Below are positions 1-7,636 of a DNA stretch of 64,000 nucleotides, piece by piece (the stretch's first letter is position 1; each line of letters begins with the position of its first letter). The notes beneath the pieces are model-generated. The model was not told the DNA's origin, did not search any database, and was given only the letters and a program-made list of their open reading frames with translations. Made by a program: the position numbers and the translations under genes. The stretch covers positions 2,234,501 through 2,298,500 of the forward strand of contig NZ_AP026708.1 of the NCBI RefSeq assembly GCF_026000375.1. Direction: 5' to 3'. Source of the DNA: Pseudodesulfovibrio portus (lineage in GTDB: Bacteria > Desulfobacterota > Desulfovibrionia > Desulfovibrionales > Desulfovibrionaceae).

Positions 1-814
1 GGTACTCCTCGGCCTTGTCGTGCTCGCCCTGCCTGAGGTGGTGTTCGGCGATGTCCACCTTGCGCTCCGGGTTGAGCGGGCTGATGTCGTCCAGCTCCTT
101 CAGGTAGGCCAGGGCGCGTTCGTCTTCCATGTCGCGGAAGGCACCGGCCAGCCGGATGAGCGGGGCCATGAAGATGGGCTTGGCCTCGTGGGCGGCCATG
201 TAGCACTGGATGGCGCTGTCCGTGCGGCCCACGCCCATCAGGGCGTCGCCGCGCAGGACCAGCCCCCGGGCGCTGTCCGGGCGGATCATGAGGATGCGGT
301 CCGAGGCCTCCAGGGCCTCGTCGTATTCCCTGTTTTCCAGCAGTTCGGCGCACCGCTCGAGGTGCTGCCTGAGTTCCACGGGCGGGGCGATGGCGGCGGC
401 CAGTTCCTCGATGACCTTGTTGGCCGAGGCGGGCTTGACCAGCACCCGGCTGACGCCCAGCTCGAAGAAGTAGGCCACGGTCTCGTGGGTGGCCTCCCAG
501 GTGAGGACGATCATCGTCACGTCCGGGAATTCCTTTTTCAGACGGATGATGAAGTCCGTGGAGGGCTGGCTCCCGATCATGCGCTCGACAAAGACCACGC
601 AGGGGGTTTCCGCGTCGCGGAGCTCCAGGCATTTGTTCAGGGCGGCTTCGGTGGAGGAATAGGGCAGGAGGGTCTCGCCGCGCAGGCCGATGACCCGCGA
701 AACGATGTTTCTCAGGGCGCGCGTGAACACGAAGTCATCGGACAGGTAGACGATGACTCCCTCGTCCTTGTCGAGAAAATCTCGGACGATCTGGTCTGGG
801 CTCTCTGGGGGCAT
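1..814 (-). CDS. TPR protein with degenerate receiver domain (copy 1, 3' end cut off)
   Basis: About 271 codons are visible; the frame is still open at the left edge, so the C-terminus is missing. The start ATG at 814 follows AAGGGAG at good spacing. Residues 1-130 resemble a response-regulator receiver: an acidic SDD pair after strand 1 and a lysine in VLVKPAS. However, the phospho-acceptor Asp position reads VFVERM, with Glu at about residue 77. From about residue 145 there are TPR-like helical repeats. The protein aligns along its whole visible length with the product of 903..2240, immediately upstream on the same strand, so the two are tandem paralogs. Function is unknown; a signalling or scaffold role is inferred. 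Confidence 0.85.
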   Translation of the reverse strand, partial: MPPESPDQIVRDFLDKDEGVIVYLSDDFVFTRALRNIVSRVIGLRGETLLPYSSTEAALNKCLELRDAETPCVVFVERMIGSQPSTDFIIRLKKEFPDVTMIVLTWEATHETVAYFFELGVSRVLVKPASANKVIEELAAAIAPPVELRQHLERCAELLENREYDEALEASDRILMIRPDSARGLVLRGDALMGVGRTDSAIQCYMAAHEAKPIFMAPLIRLAGAFRDMEDERALAYLKELDDISPLNPERKVDIAEHHLRQGEHDKAEEY

Positions 815-902
815 GGGTACTCCCTTTTATGTCCCATCGGGCAGCAGAGCGGATTACTTAAGGATGATACGCGAAATGGGGGTGTTGGGCAATCGGGCGG
901 AC

Positions 903-2240
903 TCAGCGCCCACGACCCTTGATGGTGTCGAGCTTGCCCCGGGCGGTGTCGTTGTCGGGGTTCAGTTTCAGCGCGCTCTCGAAACAGGGGACGGCCCACT
1001 CGTACTCCTTGAGCTCGCTGAAAATGGTGCCGAGGTTCATGGCCACCGCCTCGGACCCCTTGTAGAAGTCGGGGTTTATCTTGAGGGCTTTCTCAAAGCA
1101 TCTTGCTGCCTTGCGTTTGTCGCCGCCATCGAAGTAGGCCATGCCCATGTTGTAGTGCAGTCCTTCGTCGTCAGGGGAGATGCTCAGGGCGTTGGTGTAA
1201 TTCTCCATGGCTTCCTTCCACTTGCCCTGGCCGCGCAGGGCGATGCCCAGCCGGTTGAACAGGGTGATGTCGTCCTTGGTCAGGGTGCCCTGTTTGGCTT
1301 CCAGGACCTTGCTCAGGTATTTTTCGGCCAGCCGGGGAGAGGTATGGTCCACGGCCTCGGAGATTTCTTCGGCCACGGAACTGATCAGGCTCATGGCTTC
1401 CCTGGTGGCGGTCTCGATGGCCTGGTCGAAGTAGGTCTCGGCCTGGTCCATCTCCTGGCGTCGGACGTGGAGCTTCCCGATCTGGGTTTTCCGCTCGGCG
1501 TTCAGCGGGCTGAGCTTGTCGAGCTTCTTGAGATATTTCATGGACTTTTCATCGTCATATCCCTGATAGGCGTCCACCAGCTTCTTGAGCGGCTCCAGGT
1601 AGAGCTGGGAGCTGTCGTGGGCCCGGTGGAAGCAGTCCAGCGCCTTTTCCGGGTTGTTTTCGGCCATGAACACATCGCCCTTGAGCATCAGGCCCGCCGG
1701 GCTTTCCGGTTTGATCCGGAGGATTTTGTCCGCGATCTGCTTGGCCTCCAAGAGACGACCGGCGTTCAGGCATTTCCTGCCCACGGTCATGTATTCGCTG
1801 AGCTTGCCCTGCGGTTTGACCGTGAAGGCCATCTTCTCGATGATGTTGTTCATGGAGGCGGGCTTGGCAATGACGTTTGAAACGCCCACCTCGTAGAAGT
1901 AGGCGATGTTTTCCCTTTTGGTCTCGCCGACCAGGACGATGATCTTCAGCTCGGGCATGAGCCGCTTGAGGGTGATGATGGTGTCCGTGGTCGGGTGGCC
2001 GCCCAGGACGCGCTCGATGAAGACGATGGTCTCCACCCCTTTATTCTCCAGGGCCTGGATCTGCTTGAGCCCGGACTGGAACCCCTCAAAGGCGAAGAAG
2101 CAGTCCCGTTTGGTGGCGATGATCTTGAAGATGGTGGAGGAGATGGTCCGCTTGAAGAGCAGGTCCTCGCTGATGAGCACTATTGCGCCATGAGTTTTTT
2201 CAAAGAAATCGTAGACGATAAGATCGTATTTTCCGGCCAT
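903..2240 (-). CDS. TPR protein with degenerate receiver domain (copy 2)
   Basis: A 445-residue protein. A longer frame exists to 2291, but the ATG at 2240 has AGGA upstream and gives an N-terminus (MAGKYDLIVYDFFEK) that aligns with the paralog at 1..814, so I chose it. Residues 15-130 form a receiver-like domain with VLISED and VIAKPAS motifs, but the usual phospho-Asp is Glu (VFIERV, about residue 76). The rest is a long TPR array, with typical A-x-x-x-F-E-K-A-L-x-x-N-P-D units near the C-terminus. No DNA-binding or enzymatic output domain is visible. It probably works through protein contacts; its partner is unknown. The D-to-E change suggests it is not regulated by ordinary phosphorylation. 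Confidence 0.9.
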   Translation of the reverse strand: MAGKYDLIVYDFFEKTHGAIVLISEDLLFKRTISSTIFKIIATKRDCFFAFEGFQSGLKQIQALENKGVETIVFIERVLGGHPTTDTIITLKRLMPELKIIVLVGETKRENIAYFYEVGVSNVIAKPASMNNIIEKMAFTVKPQGKLSEYMTVGRKCLNAGRLLEAKQIADKILRIKPESPAGLMLKGDVFMAENNPEKALDCFHRAHDSSQLYLEPLKKLVDAYQGYDDEKSMKYLKKLDKLSPLNAERKTQIGKLHVRRQEMDQAETYFDQAIETATREAMSLISSVAEEISEAVDHTSPRLAEKYLSKVLEAKQGTLTKDDITLFNRLGIALRGQGKWKEAMENYTNALSISPDDEGLHYNMGMAYFDGGDKRKAARCFEKALKINPDFYKGSEAVAMNLGTIFSELKEYEWAVPCFESALKLNPDNDTARGKLDTIKGRGR

Positions 2241-2353
2241 GGCGTCCTGGTGCTCCGACTGTGGGGTGTAGTGTGATTGTGCGTGCGCCAAGAACGTGGC
2301 ACAGGGCCGTCCAAAAGGAAATGATAATATGACGACGGTCGGGCGAGGCAGGG

Positions 2354-3106
2354 TCAGACGTCGAAGGTGTCGCCGGGTTCGGGCAGGAAGCCGTGCAGGC
2401 CCGAAAGGGAGGCGATGTGACCCATGATCTCATCCTTTTTAGCGTGGCGGACTGCGCGGTCCATGTGGATCAGGGCGCACGCCCTGGCTCCGGACTCGGC
2501 TGCGAAGGCCAGGGCGGCCTCCACCGTACCGTGGCCGGGCACTCCCCTGTTCAGGGCATAGGCCTCGTGGATGATGAAGTCGCACCCACGGGCCAGCTTC
2601 CGCGTGCTGTCCGTGGGCCGCCCGTCCCCTGAATACAGCAGGGACTTCCCGTCGGCGGTGAGCCGCAAGGCCAGGCAGGGCATGAGGTGGTCGCCCATGG
2701 CAAAGGCGAAGTTGAACCCTGCGTGCTTGAATTCGTCGCCCGGGGTGCACTCGAGGAAGTAGACGTCGAACCCGGCCTTGGCCAGGATGTTGGAGTAGGC
2801 CATTTCCAGCAGCCGCCTGACGCGGCCCTCAATGCCTGTGGGGCCGAGGATGGTCAGCCGTTCCTTTCTCCCTTCCTCGGCGAATCTGGCCAGCAGGGCC
2901 GGAATGCCGAAATAGTGGTCCGCATGGAAATGGGAAACGAATATGGCGTCCAGGCGGCCGGCACGGTCCCCCAGTTTCCAGACCGGTCCGGGGGCGCTGA
3001 AGCCGCAGTCCAGCAGGATGGAGGAAGTTCCGGATTCAACCAGGATCGAGGTGTTGGGCAGGTTCTCGTCAAAGGCTTCGCCCACTCCGGCAAAGGTAAC
3101 GCGCAT
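2354..3106 (-). CDS. MBL-fold metallo-hydrolase (RNase Z-like family)
   Basis: A 250-residue metallo-beta-lactamase-fold protein. The metal-binding motif SHFHADH lies at residues 58-64, and further metal-ligand candidates occur in MGDH, YSGDGR and IHMDR. The N-terminus (MRVTFAGVGEAFDENLPNTS) has the strand pattern of the ribonuclease Z/arylsulfatase branch. The flexible exosite arm typical of true RNase Z is not obvious, so substrate and role remain open: a tRNA 3'-end nuclease or another phosphodiesterase or hydrolase. It is probably cytoplasmic, since no signal peptide is seen. It lies about 110 bases upstream of the TPR/receiver genes on the same strand, which may be coincidental. Confidence 0.88.
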   Translation of the reverse strand: MRVTFAGVGEAFDENLPNTSILVESGTSSILLDCGFSAPGPVWKLGDRAGRLDAIFVSHFHADHYFGIPALLARFAEEGRKERLTILGPTGIEGRVRRLLEMAYSNILAKAGFDVYFLECTPGDEFKHAGFNFAFAMGDHLMPCLALRLTADGKSLLYSGDGRPTDSTRKLARGCDFIIHEAYALNRGVPGHGTVEAALAFAAESGARACALIHMDRAVRHAKKDEIMGHIASLSGLHGFLPEPGDTFDV

Positions 3107-3193
3107 GGGGCTCTCCAGGGTGAAGAATGTTAGGGTCCAAGGAGAGTATCGCCCGAAAAACGAATTCAGGCAAGGGGGGAGGGGAAAATAAGG

Positions 3194-3445
3194 TCAGTCG
3201 TCGTCGCGGTTGCGCACATCGTCGCGCCAGGAGTTGAGCGGGGCGTAGCATCCCTGCCCGGCGTGCTGGGAGCGCTTGACCTCCACGGCGGTCTCCGGGT
3301 CGAGCATCAGGCCGCACATGTACCGTCCTGCCGCCTCGTCCCAGAACAGGTCGGGGCAGCGGCGCATGTAGCCGTATCGTCTGTGGGATTCCATGCAGGG
3401 GTCCTGGATGCAGCACCACCCGCATCCCACGCAGGGTTTGGACAT
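3194..3445 (-). CDS. Small cysteine-cluster protein
   Basis: An 83-residue protein starting at MSKPCVGCGWCC. AAGGAGA lies 5 bases before this ATG, so I prefer it to the in-frame upstream start at 3505. The N-terminal C-x2-C-x2-CC cluster, followed by a further Cys in QDPCMES, two more in the middle and one near the end, resembles the YkgJ-type zinc/iron-chelating cysteine-cluster families. Metal binding is therefore inferred. It is divergent from the STAS-like gene at 3575 across a 129-base promoter region. Confidence 0.75.
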   Translation of the reverse strand: MSKPCVGCGWCCIQDPCMESHRRYGYMRRCPDLFWDEAAGRYMCGLMLDPETAVEVKRSQHAGQGCYAPLNSWRDDVRNRDDD

Positions 3446-3510
3446 GGTTTTCTCCTTGGCAGCGTGGCCTGCGTTACCTTTGCCCGGGACTAATTGCAAG
3501 GTCAATCAAC

Positions 3511-3540
3511 TTGACATCCCGCCGGGACTTGCTCAATTAT
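3511..3540 (+). promoter_or_regulatory. Probable sigma-70 promoter for the 3575 gene
   Basis: A perfect -35 TTGACA at 3511-3516 is followed by an 18-base spacer and AATTAT (4 of 6 matches to TATAAT) at 3535-3540. Transcription would begin near 3547, about 28 bases before the GTG start with its AAGGAG site. Confidence 0.6.
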
Positions 3541-3574
3541 TTGTATATCTGAAGAAGTATCGGAAGGAGTTGGT

Positions 3575-3937
3575 GTGCGGTTAGAGGTCGAGCCCAAAAA
3601 TACGTATGCGCTGGTCCGCATGAGCGGGGCCGTGCCCGCCGGAACGTTCAGGAATGAAGTTTCCAGGCTCATGGATGCCGTACGGGCTTCCGGCCTGAAA
3701 CGCATCCTGCTGGACGAGCGGGGTCTTGTTCTCGGGGTCGACACGCATGAAGCCTATCTGGTCGGGGAGTCGGAGCAGATTGTCATGGCCGCCATCCAGG
3801 GATACCGTTTTGCCAGCGTGCCCGATCCGGCCAACAAGGCGCGGAATGAAAATTTCGAGACCATGCTGCGAAACCGGTCGGTCAACTATCGGGTGTTCGA
3901 CACCATTGCCGACGCCGAGGAATGGCTCCGGGAGTGA
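3575..3937 (+). CDS. STAS/SpoIIAA-like small protein
   Basis: A 120-residue cytoplasmic protein starting with GTG at 3575, 5 bases after AAGGAG. The pattern (a strand YALVRMSGAV, a helix NEVSRLMDAVRASG, a strand KRILLDERGL, then a strand-helix IVMAAIQGYRFASV and a C-terminal helix DAEEWL) resembles a SpoIIAA-like STAS fold. The canonical phosphorylatable Ser region is not clear. It has its own promoter and sits 79 bases before dapF on the same strand, so read-through is possible. Function is unknown. Confidence 0.75.
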   Translation: MRLEVEPKNTYALVRMSGAVPAGTFRNEVSRLMDAVRASGLKRILLDERGLVLGVDTHEAYLVGESEQIVMAAIQGYRFASVPDPANKARNENFETMLRNRSVNYRVFDTIADAEEWLRE

Positions 3938-4016
3938 CTTTTTTCATTCATACGCAAAAAGAATTGGACTATATCCTTTGTCCCCGTTTAGCTGGGGGCA
4001 AATGGAGCGAAACCGC

Positions 4017-4868
4017 ATGAACATATTCACCGAGTCCGTGCCCTTCTACAAGATGCAGGGGTGCGGCAACGACTTCGTCGTCATCGACAACCGCGAGATC
4101 AAGGTCCCGGAATCCGTCATGGCGGACTGGGCCAGGGCGGTCTGCGCCCGCGCCTTCGGCGTATACGCGGACGGGCTGTTCTTCCTGGAGGAGTCCGGCG
4201 ACCCGTCCCTGGACTACCGCTGGCATTTCTTCAACTCCGACGGCTCCCGCGCCGAGATGTGCGGCAACGCCTCGCGCTGCGCGGGCAAGCTCGCCCACGC
4301 CCTGGGCCTGGCCCCGGCCAGCCACGTGTTCGGCACCGACGCCGGGCCGATAGCGGCGCAGGTGCTCCTGGACGGTCCGGACGCGGGCCGCGTCAAGGTG
4401 CAGCTCACTCCGCCCGTGAAGACCGAGACCGGCATCGAGCTCGATGTGGACGGCCGACCGCTGACCGTGCACTTTTCGGACACCGGCGTGCCCCACGCCG
4501 TGGTCTTCGTGGACGACGTCAAGGGTGTGGACATAATGGACCTTGGCCCCAAGCTGCGTTACCACGCCCGGTTCGCCCCTTCGGGGACCAACGTCAATTT
4601 CGCCCAGGTCGTGGACGGGAACACCATCCTGCTGCGTACCTACGAACGCGGCGTGGAGGCCGAGACCTACGCCTGCGGCACCGGCGCGGCGGCCACCCAG
4701 CTGCTGGCCAGCAAGCTCGGCCTGACCGGCGAATACGCCAACCTGACCACCACCGGCGGCGAGGTCCTGACCGTGTTCCTGGAAGGGGACGATGTGTTTT
4801 TGCAGGGCGCTGCGGAACTGACCTTCAAGGGCGAATTCTACCTCGCCCCGCTGGGGTTGACGTTGTAG
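4017..4868 (+). CDS. dapF: Diaminopimelate epimerase
   Basis: Interconverts LL- and meso-diaminopimelate in the lysine and peptidoglycan pathway; cytoplasmic, cofactor-independent. The 283-residue length matches the family. The two catalytic cysteines are visible: C82 in EMCGNASRC and C220 in YACGTGAAA, together with the N-terminal KMQGCGNDF. The ATG at 4017 follows GGAG with 9-base spacing; an in-frame ATG at 4002 is a weaker alternative. A strong terminator follows directly, so the gene ends its transcription unit. Confidence 0.98.
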   Translation: MNIFTESVPFYKMQGCGNDFVVIDNREIKVPESVMADWARAVCARAFGVYADGLFFLEESGDPSLDYRWHFFNSDGSRAEMCGNASRCAGKLAHALGLAPASHVFGTDAGPIAAQVLLDGPDAGRVKVQLTPPVKTETGIELDVDGRPLTVHFSDTGVPHAVVFVDDVKGVDIMDLGPKLRYHARFAPSGTNVNFAQVVDGNTILLRTYERGVEAETYACGTGAAATQLLASKLGLTGEYANLTTTGGEVLTVFLEGDDVFLQGAAELTFKGEFYLAPLGLTL

Positions 4869-4890
4869 CCGACACCAACGTCGACCCGAA

Positions 4891-4931
4891 AAGGGCGCAC
4901 CTTCCTATGGGATGGTGCGCCCTTTTTTTTA
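4891..4931 (+). terminator. Rho-independent terminator after dapF
   Basis: An 11-bp stem, AAGGGCGCACC (4891-4901) pairing with GGTGCGCCCTT (4914-4924), is followed by a run of eight T's. It lies 22 bases after the dapF stop. Confidence 0.92.
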
Positions 4932-5626
4932 AGAGGTTTGACGCGCATTCGCGTTGGACGGTGCGCGTTCTTCTTTTTATGTGTTCCGCTTTTACAGCGG
5001 CTGACTTTTGATTCGGGCCGTCCATGGCCCCCACCCCTTCGGGGTCGCGCCTTATCAGGCGCGGTCCAAATCCGCTGTCCTGCGGATTTGTGGCTGGCGC
5101 ACCAAAAAGTAAGCAAAAAGTGCGCTTTGTAGCGCGGCCGCCCCAAGATCGCGGGGAGAATCCGATCAGCTCGGGACGGCTCCCATCCGTGGGGGATGGC
5201 TGGCATTGATTGTCCGGGGAGGTGTTGGCCCTGATTAGGCGCACGTACTGCGTTTCGGGAGCCGCCGTCCCTCGCTGTCGGCTTCTAGGCCCGCGATCAA
5301 GGCGGGTGCAAACGATAATTGTCCGGGCGGCGGTTTCGAAAGGTGCACCTGTCGGAGGTGGCAGAGATGGACGGTCGCGGAAGACAATCGCTGGCGGGTC
5401 CTAGAGCCTGTTTCGGGCGACTTGCGCAGCCCGTCGACCTTGCCGCAGGCCAGTTTGCAGACGGGCAGCAAAGTCGCCTACAGGCTCTTGGGCCTGCCAG
5501 CGCGAGCTACAACAAAAGCGCCCTTTTTCCCCTATTTTTGGGGCGCCAGCCAAAAATAGGGCCGCCGAGTGGCGGAACACTTCAAGGGGAGAACGAAAGA
5601 GGTTCAACGCGAATGCGCTTCACACC
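4932..5626. repeat. Hairpin-rich non-coding stretch with inverted arms
   Basis: No convincing gene lies between dapF and the aminotransferase (about 900 bases). The outer arms 4935-4957 and 5604-5626 are inverted copies (20 of 23 positions, core ACGCGAATGCGC). Inner arms 5091-5131 and 5508-5552 are also inverted copies (about 29 of 36 aligned positions). Small perfect hairpins lie inside, e.g. AAATCCGC/GCGGATTT at about 5067-5088 and CCCTATTTTTGG/CCAAAAATAGGG at 5530-5561. The core GCGCATTCGCG recurs after nrdJ near 11596. It looks like a decayed or non-autonomous repeat element rather than coding DNA. Confidence 0.6.
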
Positions 5627-5661
5627 CCAAAAGTCTTCTCTTCCCCCCACACACAAAAAAA

Positions 5662-5689
5662 GCCGCGCCATGTCTCGACATGGCGCGGC
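5662..5689. terminator. Bidirectional terminator
   Basis: A perfect 13-bp stem, GCCGCGCCATGTC/GACATGGCGCGGC, is flanked by seven A's on the left and six T's on the right, so it can end transcripts in both directions. It is about 100 bases beyond the aminotransferase stop at 5788 on the minus strand. Confidence 0.85.
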
Positions 5690-5787
5690 CAATTTTTTCA
5701 TCTGATCAGACTACATCGAATCCACCGCCAATCGGCAGCAAAATCCAACGATGTCCACTAGCTCACCAGCGGGTCCAGGGACACTCC

Positions 5788-6957
5788 CTAGCCCTTGAGC
5801 ACCTTGCCGACCCTGGTCAGGGCATCCACCAGCGTAGCGTCATCCACGGCATAGGAGAAGCGGATACACTTGTCGTCGCCGAAGGCGGAACCGGGCACCA
5901 GGGCCACGCCGACCTCTTCGAGGATTTTGGTGCACATGGCCGCCGAGTCCGGGGCGTCGTCGGTGTAGAATTGGTCCAGCACCGGGAAGAGGTAGAACGC
6001 GCCGTCGGGCTTGGGACAGGGTGCGCCCCAGCCGGTGATGATGTCGTATGCCAGGTCGCGGCGGCGGACAAAGGACTCCTTCATCTCGTCCACGATGTCC
6101 CAGGGTCCGGTCAGGGCGGCCAGGGCGGCCTTCTGGGTGATGGAGTTGATGTTGGAGGTGGATTGTCCCTGAATCTTGTTCATGGCCTTGATCAGGTCCT
6201 CGTGGGCCAGGGCGTAGCCCGCGCGCCAGCCGGTCATGCAGAAGGACTTGGACAGGGCACCCACGATGGCGATGGTCTCGGGGTGCGCTTCCCAGGTCTT
6301 GGCCAGGGACACGGGCGAGAACGGGGCGTAGACCAGACGGTCGTAGACCTCGTCGGAGATGATGAAGATGTCGTTCTTGCGCGCCCAGGCCGCGATGGCT
6401 TCGAGCTGTTCCCGGGTGTAGCAGCAGCCCGTGGGGTTGGACGGCGAGTTGAGGATGAGTACGCGGGTCTTGTCCGTGCGCACGGCTTCGAGGCCGTCCA
6501 CGGTGACCAGGTAGTCCTCGTCGGCGGTGGTGGGCACGAATACGGAAACGCCCTCGGCCAGCTGGACCATGGCCGGGTAGCTGACCCAGTAGGGAGCCGG
6601 GATGAGCACTTCGTCGCCGGGGTTCACCACGGCCATGAGCAGGTTGTAGAGGACCTGCTTGCCGCCGTTGGAGACGATGGCGTTGTCGCCCGAGGCGACC
6701 GCGCCGTAGAATTTCGTATAGTATCCTGCCACGGCCTTGCGCAGTTCCGGGATGCCCGGCACGGCGGTGTAGCGGGTGAAACCCTCGTCCAGGGCCGCCT
6801 TGGCCGCCTCGCAGACGTGCGCCGGGGTGGGGAAGTCGGGCTGACCCACTGCCAGGGAGATGATCTCCCGCCCCTGGTCGCGCAATTCTTGGGCCTTGGT
6901 GTTCACGGCCAGGGTTGCCGACGGCTTGATCCGGGCCAGACGATCGGAAATACGCAT
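5788..6957 (-). CDS. PLP-dependent class I aminotransferase (aspartate aminotransferase type)
   Basis: A 389-residue class I/II fold-type I aminotransferase. Visible motifs are the N-terminal SLAVGQPDFPTP, SPSNPTG (about residues 171-177), SDEVYDRLVY and the cofactor lysine K237 in GALSKSFCMTGWR with the following R. The family moves amino groups between aspartate (or related amino acids) and 2-oxoglutarate. The exact donor cannot be read from the sequence; aspartate is the best guess from the GQPDF/SNPTG subgroup. It is cytoplasmic. GAGAG lies upstream of the ATG. It stands alone, divergent from the SRPBCC gene. Confidence 0.93.
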   Translation of the reverse strand: MRISDRLARIKPSATLAVNTKAQELRDQGREIISLAVGQPDFPTPAHVCEAAKAALDEGFTRYTAVPGIPELRKAVAGYYTKFYGAVASGDNAIVSNGGKQVLYNLLMAVVNPGDEVLIPAPYWVSYPAMVQLAEGVSVFVPTTADEDYLVTVDGLEAVRTDKTRVLILNSPSNPTGCCYTREQLEAIAAWARKNDIFIISDEVYDRLVYAPFSPVSLAKTWEAHPETIAIVGALSKSFCMTGWRAGYALAHEDLIKAMNKIQGQSTSNINSITQKAALAALTGPWDIVDEMKESFVRRRDLAYDIITGWGAPCPKPDGAFYLFPVLDQFYTDDAPDSAAMCTKILEEVGVALVPGSAFGDDKCIRFSYAVDDATLVDALTRVGKVLKG

Positions 6958-7062
6958 GTGAAAGCTCTCTTTGCTGAAATAATATGAACAGGACCGCTGA
7001 TTTGCCTCATAGATTAATTTATTTCGGACGTAAATCCGCTTTTTGCCCGTATGAGAAAAAAG

Positions 7063-7091
7063 TTGTCTTTCTCCTTTACCTGTCTATAGGT
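7063..7091 (+). promoter_or_regulatory. Candidate promoter/operator before the SRPBCC-MerR operon
   Basis: TTGTCT (7063-7068), a 16-base spacer and TATAGG (7085-7090) make a weak sigma-70 match. A short dyad ACCT-N6-AGGT at 7078-7091 overlaps the -10. Because the second gene encodes a MerR-type protein, and such regulators often bind dyads in their own promoters, this is a reasonable but unproven operator. Confidence 0.3.
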
Positions 7092-7140
7092 TCATAGTTC
7101 AGGCATGGGGGCGTGAATGAACGCCAACAAGGAGAAACCC

Positions 7141-7608
7141 ATGGCTGAATTTGTGAGTAACCCCGTGACCGTGTCCGAGGAAACGTACCTGGATTTCACG
7201 TCGGAAACCATCTGGCCCCAGCTGTGCCCGACAAGAGAATACGACTGGATCGAACACTGGGAATGCGATCTGGTGCGCTCGGCATCGGGGTACAATGAAC
7301 TGGATTGCGTGTTTCTCAGGGATTTCCCCGGCGAGTGTGGCCGGGAGACCTGGGTCACGAGCCGTTTCGAGCCGTTTCAGCGCATCGAGTTCGTGCGCAC
7401 CAACCAGGCCCGCGTGATCCGGTTCGTCATCGAGCTGACGCCCGACGGCGCGGGAACCGTGTTGCGGTGGACGCAGCACATCACGCCGCTCAACGCGGAA
7501 GGCAATGAATACGTGAAGGACAAGCCCCGGGCCTTCAAGGCCCAGATGGGCATGCTCGCCAAGATCCTGGCCCACTACCTGGAGACCGGCGACATGTTCC
7601 GGGGCTGA
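7141..7608 (+). CDS. SRPBCC (START/Bet v1-like) domain protein
   Basis: A 155-residue protein. The ATG at 7141 has a perfect AAGGAG six bases upstream, so I chose it over the in-frame ATG at 7117. The pattern of strands with a long C-terminal amphipathic helix (KDKPRAFKAQMGMLAKILAH) and the phrase GAGTVLRWTQHITPLN are typical of SRPBCC ligand-binding proteins of the AHSA1/polyketide-cyclase-like group. The ligand is unknown. It is 28 bases upstream of the MerR-methyltransferase gene and likely co-transcribed, suggesting a small-molecule sensing or modification module. Confidence 0.75.
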   Translation: MAEFVSNPVTVSEETYLDFTSETIWPQLCPTREYDWIEHWECDLVRSASGYNELDCVFLRDFPGECGRETWVTSRFEPFQRIEFVRTNQARVIRFVIELTPDGAGTVLRWTQHITPLNAEGNEYVKDKPRAFKAQMGMLAKILAHYLETGDMFRG

Positions 7609-7636
7609 TACATCGGGCTGCCCCGGAGAATCGCGA

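Noticed and set aside
5319-5705. Several frames of 60-130 codons in the dapF-aminotransferase gap
   Set aside because: No ribosome sites, no domains, and the region is dominated by inverted repeats.
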